Shown piece by piece: positions 23,026-34,095 of a DNA stretch of 64,000 bases. The stretch is from Talinum fruticosum. Taxonomy: Eukaryota > Streptophyta > Magnoliopsida > Caryophyllales > Talinaceae. The notes beneath the pieces are model-generated. The model saw nothing but the letters and a program-made list of their open reading frames with translations, did not search any database and had not been told where the DNA came from. Numbering within the stretch: position 1 is the stretch's first letter; each line of letters begins with the position of its first letter. The stretch lies in the NCBI GenBank assembly GCA_021018815.1, contig JAITYX010000007.1, forward strand, positions 248,001 through 312,000, read 5' to 3'. Made by a program: the position numbers and the translations under genes.

Positions 23026-24446
23026 AGAAGCTGCTACGGAAGTCCTCTATGTTCAATGATAACTACCGAAGACTCGGGTATAACTCTTTATCTCTCTATG
23101 GTTTTGATTTGAAGTCATTCTAAGTATTTAAAAGCTCAACCTTAGTTTTCAATACTCGTCTAACCCACACGTAAACCATCTCTTGAGTAGGACACACTTA
23201 ACTGGGTTCCTGACCCACTCAAACACAACTCGGAAAGTTGGTGTGAGTAAATAATTTCACAAACACTTCATATTCGGAGCACTCGACTTATTGTTCTAAC
23301 TAAAAATGAATTACTACATTAATTCTCTTTTCTAAGTCAGTTTATTGTATGAAATTATTTACCTAATCAAGTCTCGTGCATTTTGTTTATTTAATCTTAA
23401 TAACTTGATCATTTAAAGGATTAACTCAAGATGAAATTTGAACTCATTGAATATTAGACTCAAAAAATTTCATTCTTTCAGGCTAAGGATAATTAAACAC
23501 TTAATTATTATGAATTAATTATTATCTTTGCCTAATCTTGGACCAAAGTAATTTTTATACTTTTAGTACCACTTTGATTTGCATTTACAGGTTGATTAAA
23601 GTATTTGAATCTTATTTTGAAAAGCAAAAGAAACCGCCTTCTAACCGTTAAACACCAACAGACAAAAACACCTTTTCTAGACAAGGCTTAGATACCGTGT
23701 TAGGGTTGTTTGTTACCAAATCCGTAAACTTCAACTTTGAGTCTAACGGTTATTTCCACCCTAGATTTCAGTCACCACTAGTGGGATGAACTACTTTTGG
23801 AGCCAAGGACCAAAGCACAACGTTCATTTTGTAACGGCTCCTTTTCCGAGTGACTTAGACTAACCGTTACAACGGCTAATGAAGCTCTCAAGTTCGGATT
23901 CAATCTCAACGACTACTCTGCCCTACTAAGTATAAATTAAAGTCTTCCTACAAGACTTGAAGATAGGTGGAACCGAACATATTCTACTCTCACTCAATCT
24001 TCTAGCTTTTACAACTCTACTTCTTAAGTTCTTACTTTTTGAGTTGTAAAGAGAAAAGTCTTATAATCACTCTTACATTTTCATTTCTCTATAAAGTCCC
24101 TTGACCGAGCTGTAAGGGATAACTCAGTTTAGTTGTTCCCTAACTGTAAAGGTTATCTTATTTAGGAAGTACTAAATCAGATAAAAAATTTCTGCGTTTA
24201 GGAAAAACTTGTATTGAATTGTATACGAGAGCAATTCTATAAGGGGTCGATCCTTGTATTTTATGGATTCAAAATAGTGGATTTGACATAGTTCATGCAT
24301 TAGCACTGTCCATGGTTTTTCTCCCTAAGTGGGTTTCCACGTAATCTTTATGTTGTGTACTTTCCGAGTCTAATCTAAACTCATAATTGTTGTCTAAGTC
24401 TTTACTTTGTTGAAAACTAAGCTAATCCGCAAAAATCTTTCATCAC

Positions 24447-26720
24447 TGTTAAGCTTGTCGTACAGACAATAAATTAAACCACTACTTAAACTTATGATAA
24501 ACAATATAGCAAGGGCAAGTAGGGATCGAATCCACGAGGAAAGATATAATAACATGCAAGTTTTAATCTAATTAAATTTACTACTCTTAAAAACAAAACA
24601 GAAAATATAAATTAAAATCAATAACTAAAATTCATAGAAAATTATCTAATAACTAAATAAATAATTTATACAGAATAATAAAACTACAATAACCCAGAAA
24701 TATTTTTGTATATTTTTAGAATAATTAAAACAGAAAACTAAAGCAGAAAATAAATAAATTCTAAAACAGAAAATTAAATAAGTAAAATTCTGCACTAAAA
24801 TAATTACGAAAATAAATACTAAAATTACCCAGAATAATAATACTAATTTTCTAAACCTAACCAGACCCTAAAAATATAAAAACAAAATTTAAAATCTAAT
24901 TTACGAATTTATTTTATTAAAAACCTGCAGTAATTAAATTCAAGAATTAAATCTAAAAAATATCAAATTAATTCCAAAAATTCTAAAATTTAATCACAGC
25001 AAACTAGGACTCTATCTAAACCCTAAAAGAAAATAAAACACGAAAAATAACAAAAGAAACTATTTTTAAACTAATTTCTAACAAACTGACTCAAAAATAA
25101 TAAACACTAACAGAAAATTAATTCTGAAAATTAAAATATATAAAGACTCAAAATAAAATTAAAATAAAATTACTAAAACTAACCTAAAATAATGATCTTT
25201 AGGGGGTTTAATGAAATTGATAATAAAAGACTATAACTTTATAAGTAAAAATTAATAAACTCAAAAAAATAACTAAAAGCAAACAAATAATTATCAAAAA
25301 TAGCAAATTTATAAAAACACTTAGTATAATCTCTATCCACCATGCAAATTATTATTTATCATTAACACACAAATTGATCTACCCATGAGCTAAACTATAG
25401 AAGACAACCACTAGCGGATCTTCCCCGTTTTTCCTTAGTTATTAGTTTACTTAGGCCTAGCCCTAATATAAACCCTACTAATATTGATAACCTTAGCACT
25501 AGCACTAGAATTTAATCAAATTAGAGCATTAAGTATTAGAAAAACATCATCTAGCACCTAATAACCAATCTACTAGCAAATTGATTTAAGAAGGATCTAT
25601 GATAATTTCCTAATTAAAAGAGATGGGTATGAGCCATCCATGATTAACTAGGGTGATACTTATGTCTAAAAGATCAAGCAATTACGTACTTAAATCCTTT
25701 AAACTATCATATGAATTTATATAAAACTAAGTAGCGTGCACTCTAATTAATTAGACATAAATTCATAAACATTAAACACAAATTATCATAGAATCATGGA
25801 TCGAATCAATAAGACAATAAAAATCGAAACTTTGTTTCAAAATAAATAATTTAACATGGCTTCAAGTAGATTATACTAAGTATAAGAAAAACTACTCACA
25901 CATAATGTAATTTAAAACATATAAAATAAATAAAACTAGCATCTTTAATATTAATCTAACAATAAAAACTCAATCTTTTCTAATAAAATTACAAAACTAA
26001 ATTATACTACCGATATTAGTTTCTTTGACCCGGGAAGATGAAGAAGATGATGATGGATGGTGGCTGGCTAGGCAGCAGAGCACAGGGAGCGGCAGCGAAG
26101 CCGTAAGCGGCGGCGACGGCGGCAACCAGGAGCAGCGGCAGCAGGTGCAGCGGCCGGGCAGCAGAGTGCGGGCTGGCTGGTGGTGCAGGGTGCGTGGACA
26201 GCAAGCAGCGAGTGCAACAAGGAGCAGCGGCAGCAGGTGCAACAAGGAGCAGCGGCAGCAGGTGCAGCAAGAGAACGTGAGGTGGTCCGGGTAGCTAGGT
26301 GGCTGGCTGCTTGTGTGGCCAATGGACGTGAGCAAGCAGCAGGTGGCCGGGATGTATGTGGCTGGCTTCCTAGGTCTCCCTCTCCATGATGATAATAAGT
26401 AGTATATATAGGGTGAAAGAATTAGGGTTTATTTCTCTTTCTTCTCTTCTAAGTTTCCTTTTCTATTCCAATTAGGATTTCCTAAAATATAATATCCTAA
26501 AATAAATATTTTATTACATATTATATTTATGGACTAACTTCATATATATTCTTGGATGCTTGTCTCGTAGCTAAAAATCCACTTTTAACGACTTTTCTTC
26601 TCTTCCCCACTTTATTTGATAATTTCCTATAAATAGACAAAATAGAATAAATTAGATAAAATAAACTATATAATATAAACTAAATAACTACTAAAAATAC
26701 GTATAGAATACGACTTAACA
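24447..26720. mobile_element. 2274-bp LTR-like insertion (solo LTR or LTR-derived element)
   Basis: Ends are TGTTAAGC...GACTTAACA with the terminal 7 bp inverted (TGTTAAG/CTTAACA). A perfect 5-bp duplication, ATCAC, lies at 24442-24446 and 26721-26725. TG...CA ends and 5-bp duplication fit an LTR insertion. The body is extremely AT-rich except for a GC-rich island (26030-26380), followed by a TATA-like box (agtatatatagggtg, near 26402). No pol or gag motifs are present. Open frames in the GC island are low-complexity Ala/Gln/Cys/Ser strings and not credible genes. Confidence 0.75.
26030..26300. repeat. GC-rich GCAGCGGCAGCAGGTGCA repeats
   Basis: Imperfect CAGCAG/GGCAGC-type repeats within the AT-rich insertion. 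The phrase aacaaggagcagcggcagcagg recurs around 26217 and 26241. Confidence 0.7.
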
Positions 26721-26875
26721 ATCACCCTAGTCACCCCCTCTTGGGTGATTTAACCGCTCTAAGAGCAAACCTTCAATTGGTATCGAGCCTAACTTTTTCA
26801 AAGGATCTAACAAATCCAAGGTCTAAAGATCATATGGCTCATAACAATGGAGATTTTGATGAAGGAAGATTGTTC

Positions 26876-27118
26876 ATTGGTGATGTGAGCATATCACGTA
26901 ATCGTGGGGGTTGGTGGGTATTTTAGGAGAATTCAATGAGGGTCGAGTAGTAAATTTACCATAAGGAGGTAATAAACCCTAACCCTAATGGGCTTTGGGC
27001 CTTACCGGGGCCCGTCCGAAAGTAACCTTGGGTTGAACCTCAATCGTTTAACTGATTGGAGTAGCTGGTTAATGACATGGCAGGTGAGCTAGAACTATCT
27101 CGGGAAATAGCTGGATCA
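26876..27118 (-). repeat. Truncated 3' LTR of the gag-protease element
   Basis: Matches 33167-33408 with scattered differences. The part corresponding to 32848-33166 is missing at the junction with Sirevirus copy C. Confidence 0.6.
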
Positions 27119-27204
27119 TTTAACCCCTTACGTTCTACTTGCACGCTTCTCGAGGTGGGCAGATGGAATGTGGAGCATCTTTTGTTATGCTTTTTCATAA
27201 CCCA

Positions 27205-27701
27205 AGCCTCTATAAATAGGGGATGAGTTTAAGGGAGTGGTGAAACCCTATTCCTTTACTCATTTGCTCATTTATTTCTTTTCGCTTGAACGAGGATGAA
27301 TTCTAGGTCATTCCCGCTGATTACTAAAGATTGTGCCCCAAATTTAACAAGGCGTAGATTGAGGAAACCGCTCACAAGGCCCTTTGCTTAGTCTTCATCC
27401 TAGAGGCGTTCTATGAGCATTTTATTGAGAATGCAACCGAGTTGGATCGTCTTGAAGCCCGGGTAAAGCACGACCGCGATAGTCTAATCGAAGCGCATGC
27501 GAGAAATCCGAGCTCATCGTGAGTGATGCAGCGAGTGGAAGCGCTACTCGAGTGTGGCTCGTCGTCCGGTCCTCCCCGGAAAACAACGAATCAGTATACG
27601 ACCCTTACTCCCGCTCTTCTTCGGGCCGGAGGAACTTGCCTAAGGAGAAGGGGATGAACCTTCCTAGGGAAAAGAAGAGGATCCTTCCTAAGAAGAAGTG
27701 A
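27205..27701 (+). pseudogene. Antisense gene remnant with TATA box in the gag-protease element
   Basis: A plus-strand TATA box (ctataaatagggg, near 27211) precedes an ATG at 27297. The downstream readings shift frame and include an acidic helical stretch (FIENATELDRLEARVKHDRD, near 27419-27478) and a basic Lys/Arg tail (27615-27701). This is opposite to the element's gag-protease. Extra antisense genes are known in plant Tat-lineage gypsy elements; I infer this is a decayed one. No function can be named. Confidence 0.35.
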
Positions 27702-28164
27702 GGGCATGACCTCGGACCTTCTCTTGGCTTTGAGGCATTGTAGTAGTGTTTCGCTTTTTAACTTGGTTTCTAGATGCTTTTATATTATTATAACGGCATG
27801 CCTCATGCCTTTATTTCAACGAATGAATGAAGTTTATTTCTCGGACTTTGCCCTTCTTTCTTCTATTGGATTTTCATTGAGGCTCTTCTGCGATGAATGA
27901 TTTTTCCCTAACCACTTGGGGCGAAAAAAGAGTTTGGAGGAGGATGGGTTCTCCTTGGGTATTTCTTATGAGAATGACTATTGCGCGAACTCTTGAACTT
28001 CATAAGATTGAATTTTGGTAGCAACTAGGTACACTTTACCCCTTAGGTTGTATAAGTCTTGGAGAGGATGAGTTCTCCCATGGTCCCGCTGGGACCTTTG
28101 AGGCGTTGAAGCCCATGTTGCTTTATATTAGAAACATGAGTTTGCCCACAATGATACTCGTTAT

Positions 28165-28710
28165 GGGTCTTTACTTAACCTTTCAGCTCCCGGAGGATTG
28201 AAAGTGCATGAATGCATGAATCTTGCCGAGGAACGTCCCACGAGAGCGTGACCCCTAACCTTAAGTTAGGAGTGCAAGTTCCCATGATGACATGGGTCTT
28301 TACACAACCTTCCGACTCCCGGAGGCTTGAAAGTGCATGAGTGCATGAGTCTCGCTAGGGAACATCCCACGGAGAATGCGAGCTCCTAACCTTAAGTTAG
28401 GAGTGCGAGTGCCCATGATGACAAGGGTCTTTACCCGATCTTTCAGCTCCCGGAGGCTTGAAAGTGCATGAGTCTCGCTAGGGAACGTCCCATGGAGAGC
28501 GCGATCCCCTAACCTTAAGTGAGGAGTGCAAGTGCCCATGATGACATGGGTCTTTACGCGACCTTTCAGCTCCCGGAGGCTTGAAAGTGCCCGAGTCTCG
28601 CTAAGGAACATCCCAAGGAGAGTGCAACCCCTTAACCTCCAGTTAGGATTACGAGAGCCCATGACGACATGGATCTTTACGCGACCTTTCAGCTCCCGGA
28701 GGCTTGACAA
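28165..28710. repeat. Tandem repeat, 123-131 bp unit, about 4.5 copies
   Basis: The anchor GGGTCTTTAC recurs at 28165, 28294, 28425, 28548 and (as GGATCTTTAC) 28671, giving spacings of 129, 131, 123 and 123 bp. Each unit contains CAGCTCCCGGAGGCTTGAAAG and CCTAACCTTAAGTTAGGAGTGC (the latter partly palindromic). The spacing is too large and the units too degenerate for any CRISPR-like reading. Confidence 0.9.
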
Positions 28711-28989
28711 AGTGCATAAGAAATGATAACCACCAAGGGCTACTCCTTTATAGAGTTGAGAATGCGATGTTTCTAGCTCCCGGAAGCTAAGTTATTGCTA
28801 AGCGTAAATTGATGATGAACTCCAAAGGATCTCCCTCTCGTGGAGAAGGAAATACGGCTTTTAGCTCCCGAAGGCTAAGTTAGTACTTGACGTTGATAGA
28901 CATTTGGGCTCGAAATCATACGTCGCCGTGATTTTGCAGGAGTTACGCGATTTTTAAATTTTTTTTTTTTTTGTGACATCTTCTAAAGA

Positions 28990-29460
28990 TTCCCGACTCC
29001 GACTCTACCTCCTGGCCCCTAAGTCCTGCACCCGAGTACTCCGTCCCCTCTCTTTCCTCCTTCTCTCGTCCCTTTCGCCCCGCCTCCACCCTAACCCCTT
29101 CCCCTCCCAAGCTCCCAGCTCCCCTCTCTCCATCGACCTTTTCCCCTTCTAACCCCCTGGACCCCTCCCTTTCTCGACCCCCACCCCCAACCCCGCCCTC
29201 GGACCCTCTCCTCTCTCGACTCCTCCCAACCCTCCCCCTCTTGCCCAGGACCCCTTCCCCTACCTCGACCCCCGGACCCCCTCCTTCTCGACCCCCACCG
29301 CACCCCTATGCCTGCCCCCTCCCGACTCCCTCATCTCTCGGCTCTCACTTTCGCCCAGAGCCCCTTCCCTCTTGACCCCTCCCCCAACTCAACTCCCCTC
29401 CTCAACTCCTCTCTCCCGGCCCCCGAACCTAGAGCCCTCGACCGAACCCCTCCTTCCAAG
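28990..29460. repeat. C-rich polypyrimidine tract
   Basis: About 470 bp of imperfect CCTCCCTCTCTCGACCCC-type sequence with strong strand asymmetry. Open frames on both strands here are low-complexity artefacts. Confidence 0.8.
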
Positions 29461-29808
29461 CCCCAAAACCATAACTCCCTAATTTTTGAATTTTCCTTTA
29501 TTTTTTAATTGGGTTGGAAATTGAACTTTTAAATTGAAAATTTTAAATTTTAACATTCGGGCTCGAGCTAGGAGACGGTATTGCCTCATTCTAATACTAA
29601 CTTATCAAAGAGGGTGCTCTATATAACGCTCCTCCTTGGTGCCTCATTTCACACTTCACAAAATAAGCCTCAAAGTGAGAGAGAGTTTGAGAGGAGCCTT
29701 CAAGTAGGAATCGAGCGTTCAACCTTTCCATTCGATCTCCGAGGTATATCTTTGAATCCATCCCCTTTAAGTTTGAATCTTCAAGTTGTTGCATGCTTTA
29801 GAATAATG

Positions 29809-29958
29809 AGTAGCTTTGAGGATTTGGTTGTGGATGTGTATGATAGTCCGTCGAATAATTATGCTTTGAGTAGTGAATTGCCAAGCTCCATGGATGGGTA
29901 TAGTGGTGATGATGTTGTAGGGGGAGTCTTAAGGAGTTGTTGCATCTCGCGAATTTAG
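29809..29958 (+). other. Short plus-strand ORF in the gag-protease element, unidentified
   Basis: The ATG at 29809 gives an acidic Ser-rich start (MSSFEDLVVDVYDSPSNNYA) preceded by a TATA-like ctatataacg near 29620. It is open for about 50 codons and the frame then breaks. It may be a second antisense gene remnant; I do not recognise it. Confidence 0.25.
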
Positions 29959-30213
29959 AGGTTTCCGCGGACTCGGTAGTCCCCGTGCCGCGACTTGTCG
30001 TGAGTTATTTGAGGCTAATCGAGTACCTTGGTGGCATATCCATGCACTTAGTGCGGTTGATAAGGTCTTGTGTTCAATGACCTTGGCGCCGGCATCTCTC
30101 TTGGTCCAAAAGTGAAGACATCATTTTATTCTCTCAAGAGTCGGATAAGATTGTCCTTGATTCCCCGTGGGGGTTCTTGCCCACTTGCACGGAGCGATCG
30201 GGGAAAGCTTCCT

Positions 30214-30747
30214 CTAAGGGGATGAGTTTGACGTCTTCGAAGGTGTAGATTGGACCTCGCTATGGTCTTCAGTGGTGGCGAAGCACACCATCATAATTTC
30301 AGGAATTTTAGCAGAGGGCTCCACCTTTGGCCTCTTAACCTTGGGATCATCAGGAGCCTTCCTTTCCTCTTTTTGCTTCTCTATCAAAGATCGAAGGCTT
30401 ACGACATAACATTTACGTGTGGTCTTTTGATCTCCGTAGATCTTGCCTACGGATTCGTCATCAAGCTCGTACTTCATGAGGAGGAGGTATGGAGCAATGA
30501 CGGCTTTGACATGGTTGAAGGTGGGGTGCCCAATTATAACATTATAGGCGGAGGGCACGTCGACCACTAAAACGTTCACTTCGATGTTTCGGCCCTTGGC
30601 CCTTTCTCCGATTCTGACTGGTAGGTGTATCATGCCTATAGGATGGACCGTCTCGTCCCCGAATCCAAGGATAGGATTGACGAGTGGAATGAGATTTTGA
30701 GGAGTAAACTTCAACCGACTTAGGCATTCCCTGGCGATGATGTCCAC
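30214..30747 (-). pseudogene. Gypsy aspartic protease domain
   Basis: About 177 codons. The C-terminal half of a plant gypsy retropepsin is clear: VLVVDVPSAYNVIIGHPTFN (the A-Y-N-x-I-I-G-x-P block), then AVIAPYLLLMKYELDD and a GKIYGDQKTTRKCYVVSL block. This block normally links protease to reverse transcriptase. The catalytic D-T/S-G motif lies upstream, where the frame is disturbed (30748-30800; a GSSVDI-like reading spans the break). No reverse transcriptase follows downstream of 30214. Confidence 0.72.
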
Positions 30748-30974
30748 CGAGCTCCCCTATCCAAAAGTATCCTCTAAACTATGGCGTCCGAGATTTTTAG
30801 TGTAACGACCAAGGGATCATCATGTGTGATGGCCATGCCTTTCAAATCTTGTTCTCCGAAGGTCATTGTCTTTATAGGTAGAGGTTGGCCGGTGATTAAG
30901 ACCTATTGAGCGCTTCGGAGATGGGATTTCCAGGAAGAAGGGGTCATGCCCTCAACGAAGCCCCCAACAATGGT

Positions 30975-32820
30975 GGCTACAACCCCGGTGGAATCATCAT
31001 CATCATCATAGTGCTTGTCTCCCTATCTTGAGGAACCTCCTTGCGTTCCGCGAGTATCTTTTTGAGAAAGCGATCAATTTGCCTATTATCCACCAACTCC
31101 CCCAACGCCTTTTTAACGCACGTCACTCGGTGGTGTTGTGTCCGGTTGTTCATGAAACTCACAATACTTGTTGGAGGCTCGCGCTTTGGCGGATGTGGCC
31201 ATGGGGGCTAGCTTCTTGAGCATGGGATGCCCCTTGATCTCCATAAAGTACTTCTAGAGTTGGTGTTGAAAAGGTGGTCCACTTCATTCCCTTTGGACTT
31301 TTTTTCATTTCGAGGATTGAATTTTCTATCTCCTTCTTTCCTATTGGCCTCCTCTCCTTCCTCTATGCAGATCTCCGTGGCCTCGGATACGCTTGGTCAT
31401 CTTCCGAAGTGCTTCGCCGAGTGGACGCCTTTTGCTCGCCGAGGGAAAACTTAAATCTTTCGCTTCGAGTCCATTTAGGAAGGAGGTGTAGGCAACTCTA
31501 TCTTGAAGATCGGGGATGAAGACAACTTCTCCATGGAACCTTCGGACATAATCCTTGAGGTTCTCATTCCTCCCTTGTTTGATCTTGGAGAGGTGGATGT
31601 TGGTCTTCTTCTACTTACAACTAACAATAAATTGTGCGACAAAATTCTCACATAGCTCGCCGAACGAGGACATACTCCTCCGAGGAAGACCGTTAAACCA
31701 TTTCTCGCACGACCCCCTTTAGCGTAATGGGGAAGAATCGACAGTAGCTTGCATCATCCCCGTCCCGTACGTACATGTAGGACTTATAGTATGCCAGGTG
31801 ATCTTCGGGATTAGTTGTGCCATCATACGGATCAATGTCTCGGTACCCTTATTTTCTTCATTCGGGAGCGTTCATAATCGTCTTCGAAAATGTTGTGTTA
31901 AAGGTAAGCCGAGTCGGACGTGAGTCGAGCCGGACATAGGGACAACGCGAGGTTGATGTCATGGGACATCGAGCAAGGAAGGGCTCTTCCTTCTCTCGGA
32001 TCGAGGAGGAGTGCGCCAAACCCTCTCCGACTTCTCTAGATTCTTCATGGTTAATTGCCTATGATGCCTTTCCCTTGATTGCTCCCACTCTCAAACTACA
32101 AACCGCTCTTAGTCGTGCTTAGGAGCATTGTGGGCTCGCTGAGAATTGTAGTCATGCATAGCTAATCGGGCGAGATCGGCCGACCTTTACTCCCTCGAAG
32201 CCCTCGTACAGGGCTCTGGGGCATTACCATGACGCTCAAACTAGGCAAAGCACCTGCTGTGGGTGGCGTAGGAGGTCGAGGCCGTGTTCGAGGTGGCAAT
32301 CTTCTCATTAGCTCTATGAAGAGCTCTCTTTGCCTTGATAATCCCCATGGCATCATCTTCCTCATAACACCTTATGGAGGGAGCACTCAGCTGCTCGGCA
32401 GCAAGCGGAGTTGGGGCTTCAGTTGGCTCTATCAGCATAGCATGCGAGGGCATCCCTCCCGAGAAAGTTGCCAACAGCTGACCTCCCCAAGGGGTTGTGC
32501 CATACCCGGAGTCGGGATATAGTGAAAAGGCATGAGGGGAGGCGCTGCTCCATGGTGGCTCGCACTCGCTCCTACACTTGCTACGTCACAGGTGGTTTTC
32601 AAGGTCTAAATTAAGCTCGAAGTGCCCCTAAAGTGACGTACCCTCGAGCCGAGGTTGGCGATTTCCAATGGCGCGCCGGTATAATTCCGGTTCCTCGGCG
32701 TGAAGGACGTTGCGGGAATGGCCCCCGTAGGCATGGAATGATGAGAATGAGGGATGGGAGAATCGGTTGCATCATGCATCATTTTCGATTGCGACCGAGT
32801 ACCATTAGCAACCATAAACT
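30975..32820 (-). pseudogene. Gypsy gag, degenerate
   Basis: Lying between the primer-site-like sequence and the protease, this stretch reads in fragments with many frame changes: charged segments near 30977-31162 (including KKILAERKEVPQDRE) and a Pro/Arg-rich N-terminal part near 32162-32474. No zinc knuckle can be read with confidence. The assignment rests on position and on the adjacent protease. Confidence 0.4.
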
Positions 32821-32847
32821 AATGCTCTCCCCACGTACGACACCAAA

Positions 32848-33408
32848 ATGTTTCAAGTAGGGAAATTGGGGTAATGATGTGGATAATGATTCACGGACAA
32901 CGAATTTAATATTCCAGTTGCAAGTGGCGTGGCTTGGATGGATGAACTCCACATGATAGCAAAAGATCCTACAAAAAGGCAAGCCCCGGGGTGGATCCTA
33001 GGGAACGCCCTTCGGCGCTCAAGTTAGTTATTGAATCGGTGAACGAATCAAGGAGAATCTTCCCCGATGTACGCGAAGAAAAATTTCTTGGAATTTGTGC
33101 TTGGTTATCGAAGTAGGTAAGGCTAATAGGAAATGTTAGGATTTTCCAAGAGTAGTAAGTCTTGTGATTGGTGATGTGAGCATATAATGCGATAGTAGGC
33201 TTGGTGGGTATCTATAGGAGAATTCAATGAGGGCGAGTAGTAAATTTACCGTAAGGAGGTAATAAACCCTAATCTTAATGGGCTTTGGGTCTTATCGGAC
33301 CCTTCGAAAGTAACTTTATAGGCTCATAGCTCAATCGTCCGACCGATTAAGAGTAATTGGTTAGTGACGTGGTAGGTGAGTTGAAACTGTCGGAAAATAA
33401 CCGGATCA
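32848..33408 (-). repeat. 5' LTR of the gag-protease element
   Basis: 561 bp running TGATCCGG to CTTGAAACA on the minus strand. It contains the gcgctcaagttagt block (rightwards from 33014) common in plant gypsy LTRs. Its inner end abuts the primer-site-like TGGTGTCGTACG. Confidence 0.6.
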
Positions 33409-33908
33409 ATATATATTAGTTCAAAATTGTAATTTAGACTGTCATATTTTACTATCATGTACATTAATTAATTATTTGTCGATACAATAAAATGGTTTAT
33501 TGTCAATAATTGAAACTATTACAAATGACTTATTTGTGATTGTATCCAATAAAAAATTAAAAAAAAGGTATTGGCTCTAGTAGTTGTGAATGAGTAATGC
33601 AAATACATGCCTTTTGATTTGCAGATGACAATCATCTGTTTTTGCAAGCCTAAAGTTTATTCTCTCCATCAACTCAAAAATATTTTGGATAAATTTTGTG
33701 CCTTGTCGGAGCAATCCGTGAATTATTACAAGAATGAAGGATATTAAAAAAGTAATTCAGAAATATAATTCTAGTAAAAATACGCTAGTCAATATCTCTA
33801 TTTTAAATTATTGCACTAGACCCTCCCCACCTAAAAAATAAAATAAATAAATAATGATTTTATTAGGGTAAGTCAATGTAAAACTATTGTTGTACCACGG
33901 CTGCGCAC
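33409..33908. other. Intergenic, upstream of the carbonic anhydrase gene
   Basis: AT-rich, with no recognisable element or coding sequence. Confidence 0.5.
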
Positions 33909-33927
33909 ATTTAAATATATATATAGG
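33909..33927 (+). promoter_or_regulatory. TATA box of the carbonic anhydrase gene
   Basis: catttaaatatatatatagg lies about 170 bp upstream of the first ATG at 34096. It is the only strong TATA-like box in the immediate upstream region. Confidence 0.55.
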
Positions 33928-34095
33928 ACAGTACGAGTTATACAATGAAAAAAACGTGTAAGAATTTTCGCACCTAACAACAACAGTGAGTTTTAATTGC
34001 TTGATTCACTCCAGTCCGGATGATCAGTACTATAAAATCCTACTCTTGATTAAATATGAATGTCATCTGCAAAAACTAAAAGGGGAAATTTCTTG

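Larger units (their letters stand above)
20071..23066 (+). mobile_element. Ty3/gypsy-type element: LTR, leader and gag start, truncated
   Basis: 20071-21466 behaves as a 5' LTR with a TATA box (ttctataaatagaagg, near 21416). At 21470-21490 the sequence GTGGCGACTCCACTTGGGGATC matches the primer-binding region style of Tat/Ogre-like plant gypsy elements. A long leader with tandem repeats (21990-22400) leads to a gag-like ATG at 22864. The element ends at 23066, where a Sirevirus LTR is inserted. The LTR's own 5' boundary is not visible. Confidence 0.55.
23067..26880 (+). mobile_element. Sirevirus copy C: 5' LTR (interrupted), primer site and start of gag
   Basis: The LTR begins CGAAGACTCGG at 23067 (family consensus TGAAGACTCGG, first T now C) and ends AGCAAACCTTCA at 26775. 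Excluding the 24447-26720 insertion it is about 1.43 kb. A TATA-like box (agtataaatta) lies near 23934. The primer-binding site TGGTATCGAGCC is at 26778-26789. A gag start ATG at 26834 gives MAHNNGDFDEGR, like copies A and B. The element is cut at about 26876 by another insertion and nothing of its 3' half is in the window. Confidence 0.8.
26876..33408 (-). mobile_element. Ty3/gypsy-type gag-protease element without RT
   Basis: On the minus strand the 5' LTR is 32848-33408 (TGATCCGG...CTTGAAACA), followed by a primer-site-like TGGTGTCGTACGTGGGG (32844 leftwards), gag remnants, an aspartic protease (30214-30747), about 3 kb of spacer and a truncated 3' LTR at 26876-27118 preceded by the purine-rich AAGGGGTTAAA. 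The direct LTR similarity is visible by eye over 242 bp (26876-27118 against 33167-33408). No reverse transcriptase, RNase H or integrase motif is present, so it is non-autonomous, resembling plant TR-GAG/Tat-type derivatives. It is inserted in Sirevirus copy C gag. Confidence 0.62.

Noticed and set aside
26016..26389. Cys/Leu/Ala-rich and Gln/Gly-rich open frames
   Set aside because: Low-complexity CAG-type repeat read in several frames on both strands.
28165..28710. CRISPR-like regular repeats
   Set aside because: Units of 123-131 bp are degenerate along their whole length with no spacer structure, in a plant transposon.
29041..29508. Pro/Arg/Gly-rich open frames on both strands
   Set aside because: Produced by the C-rich polypyrimidine tract.
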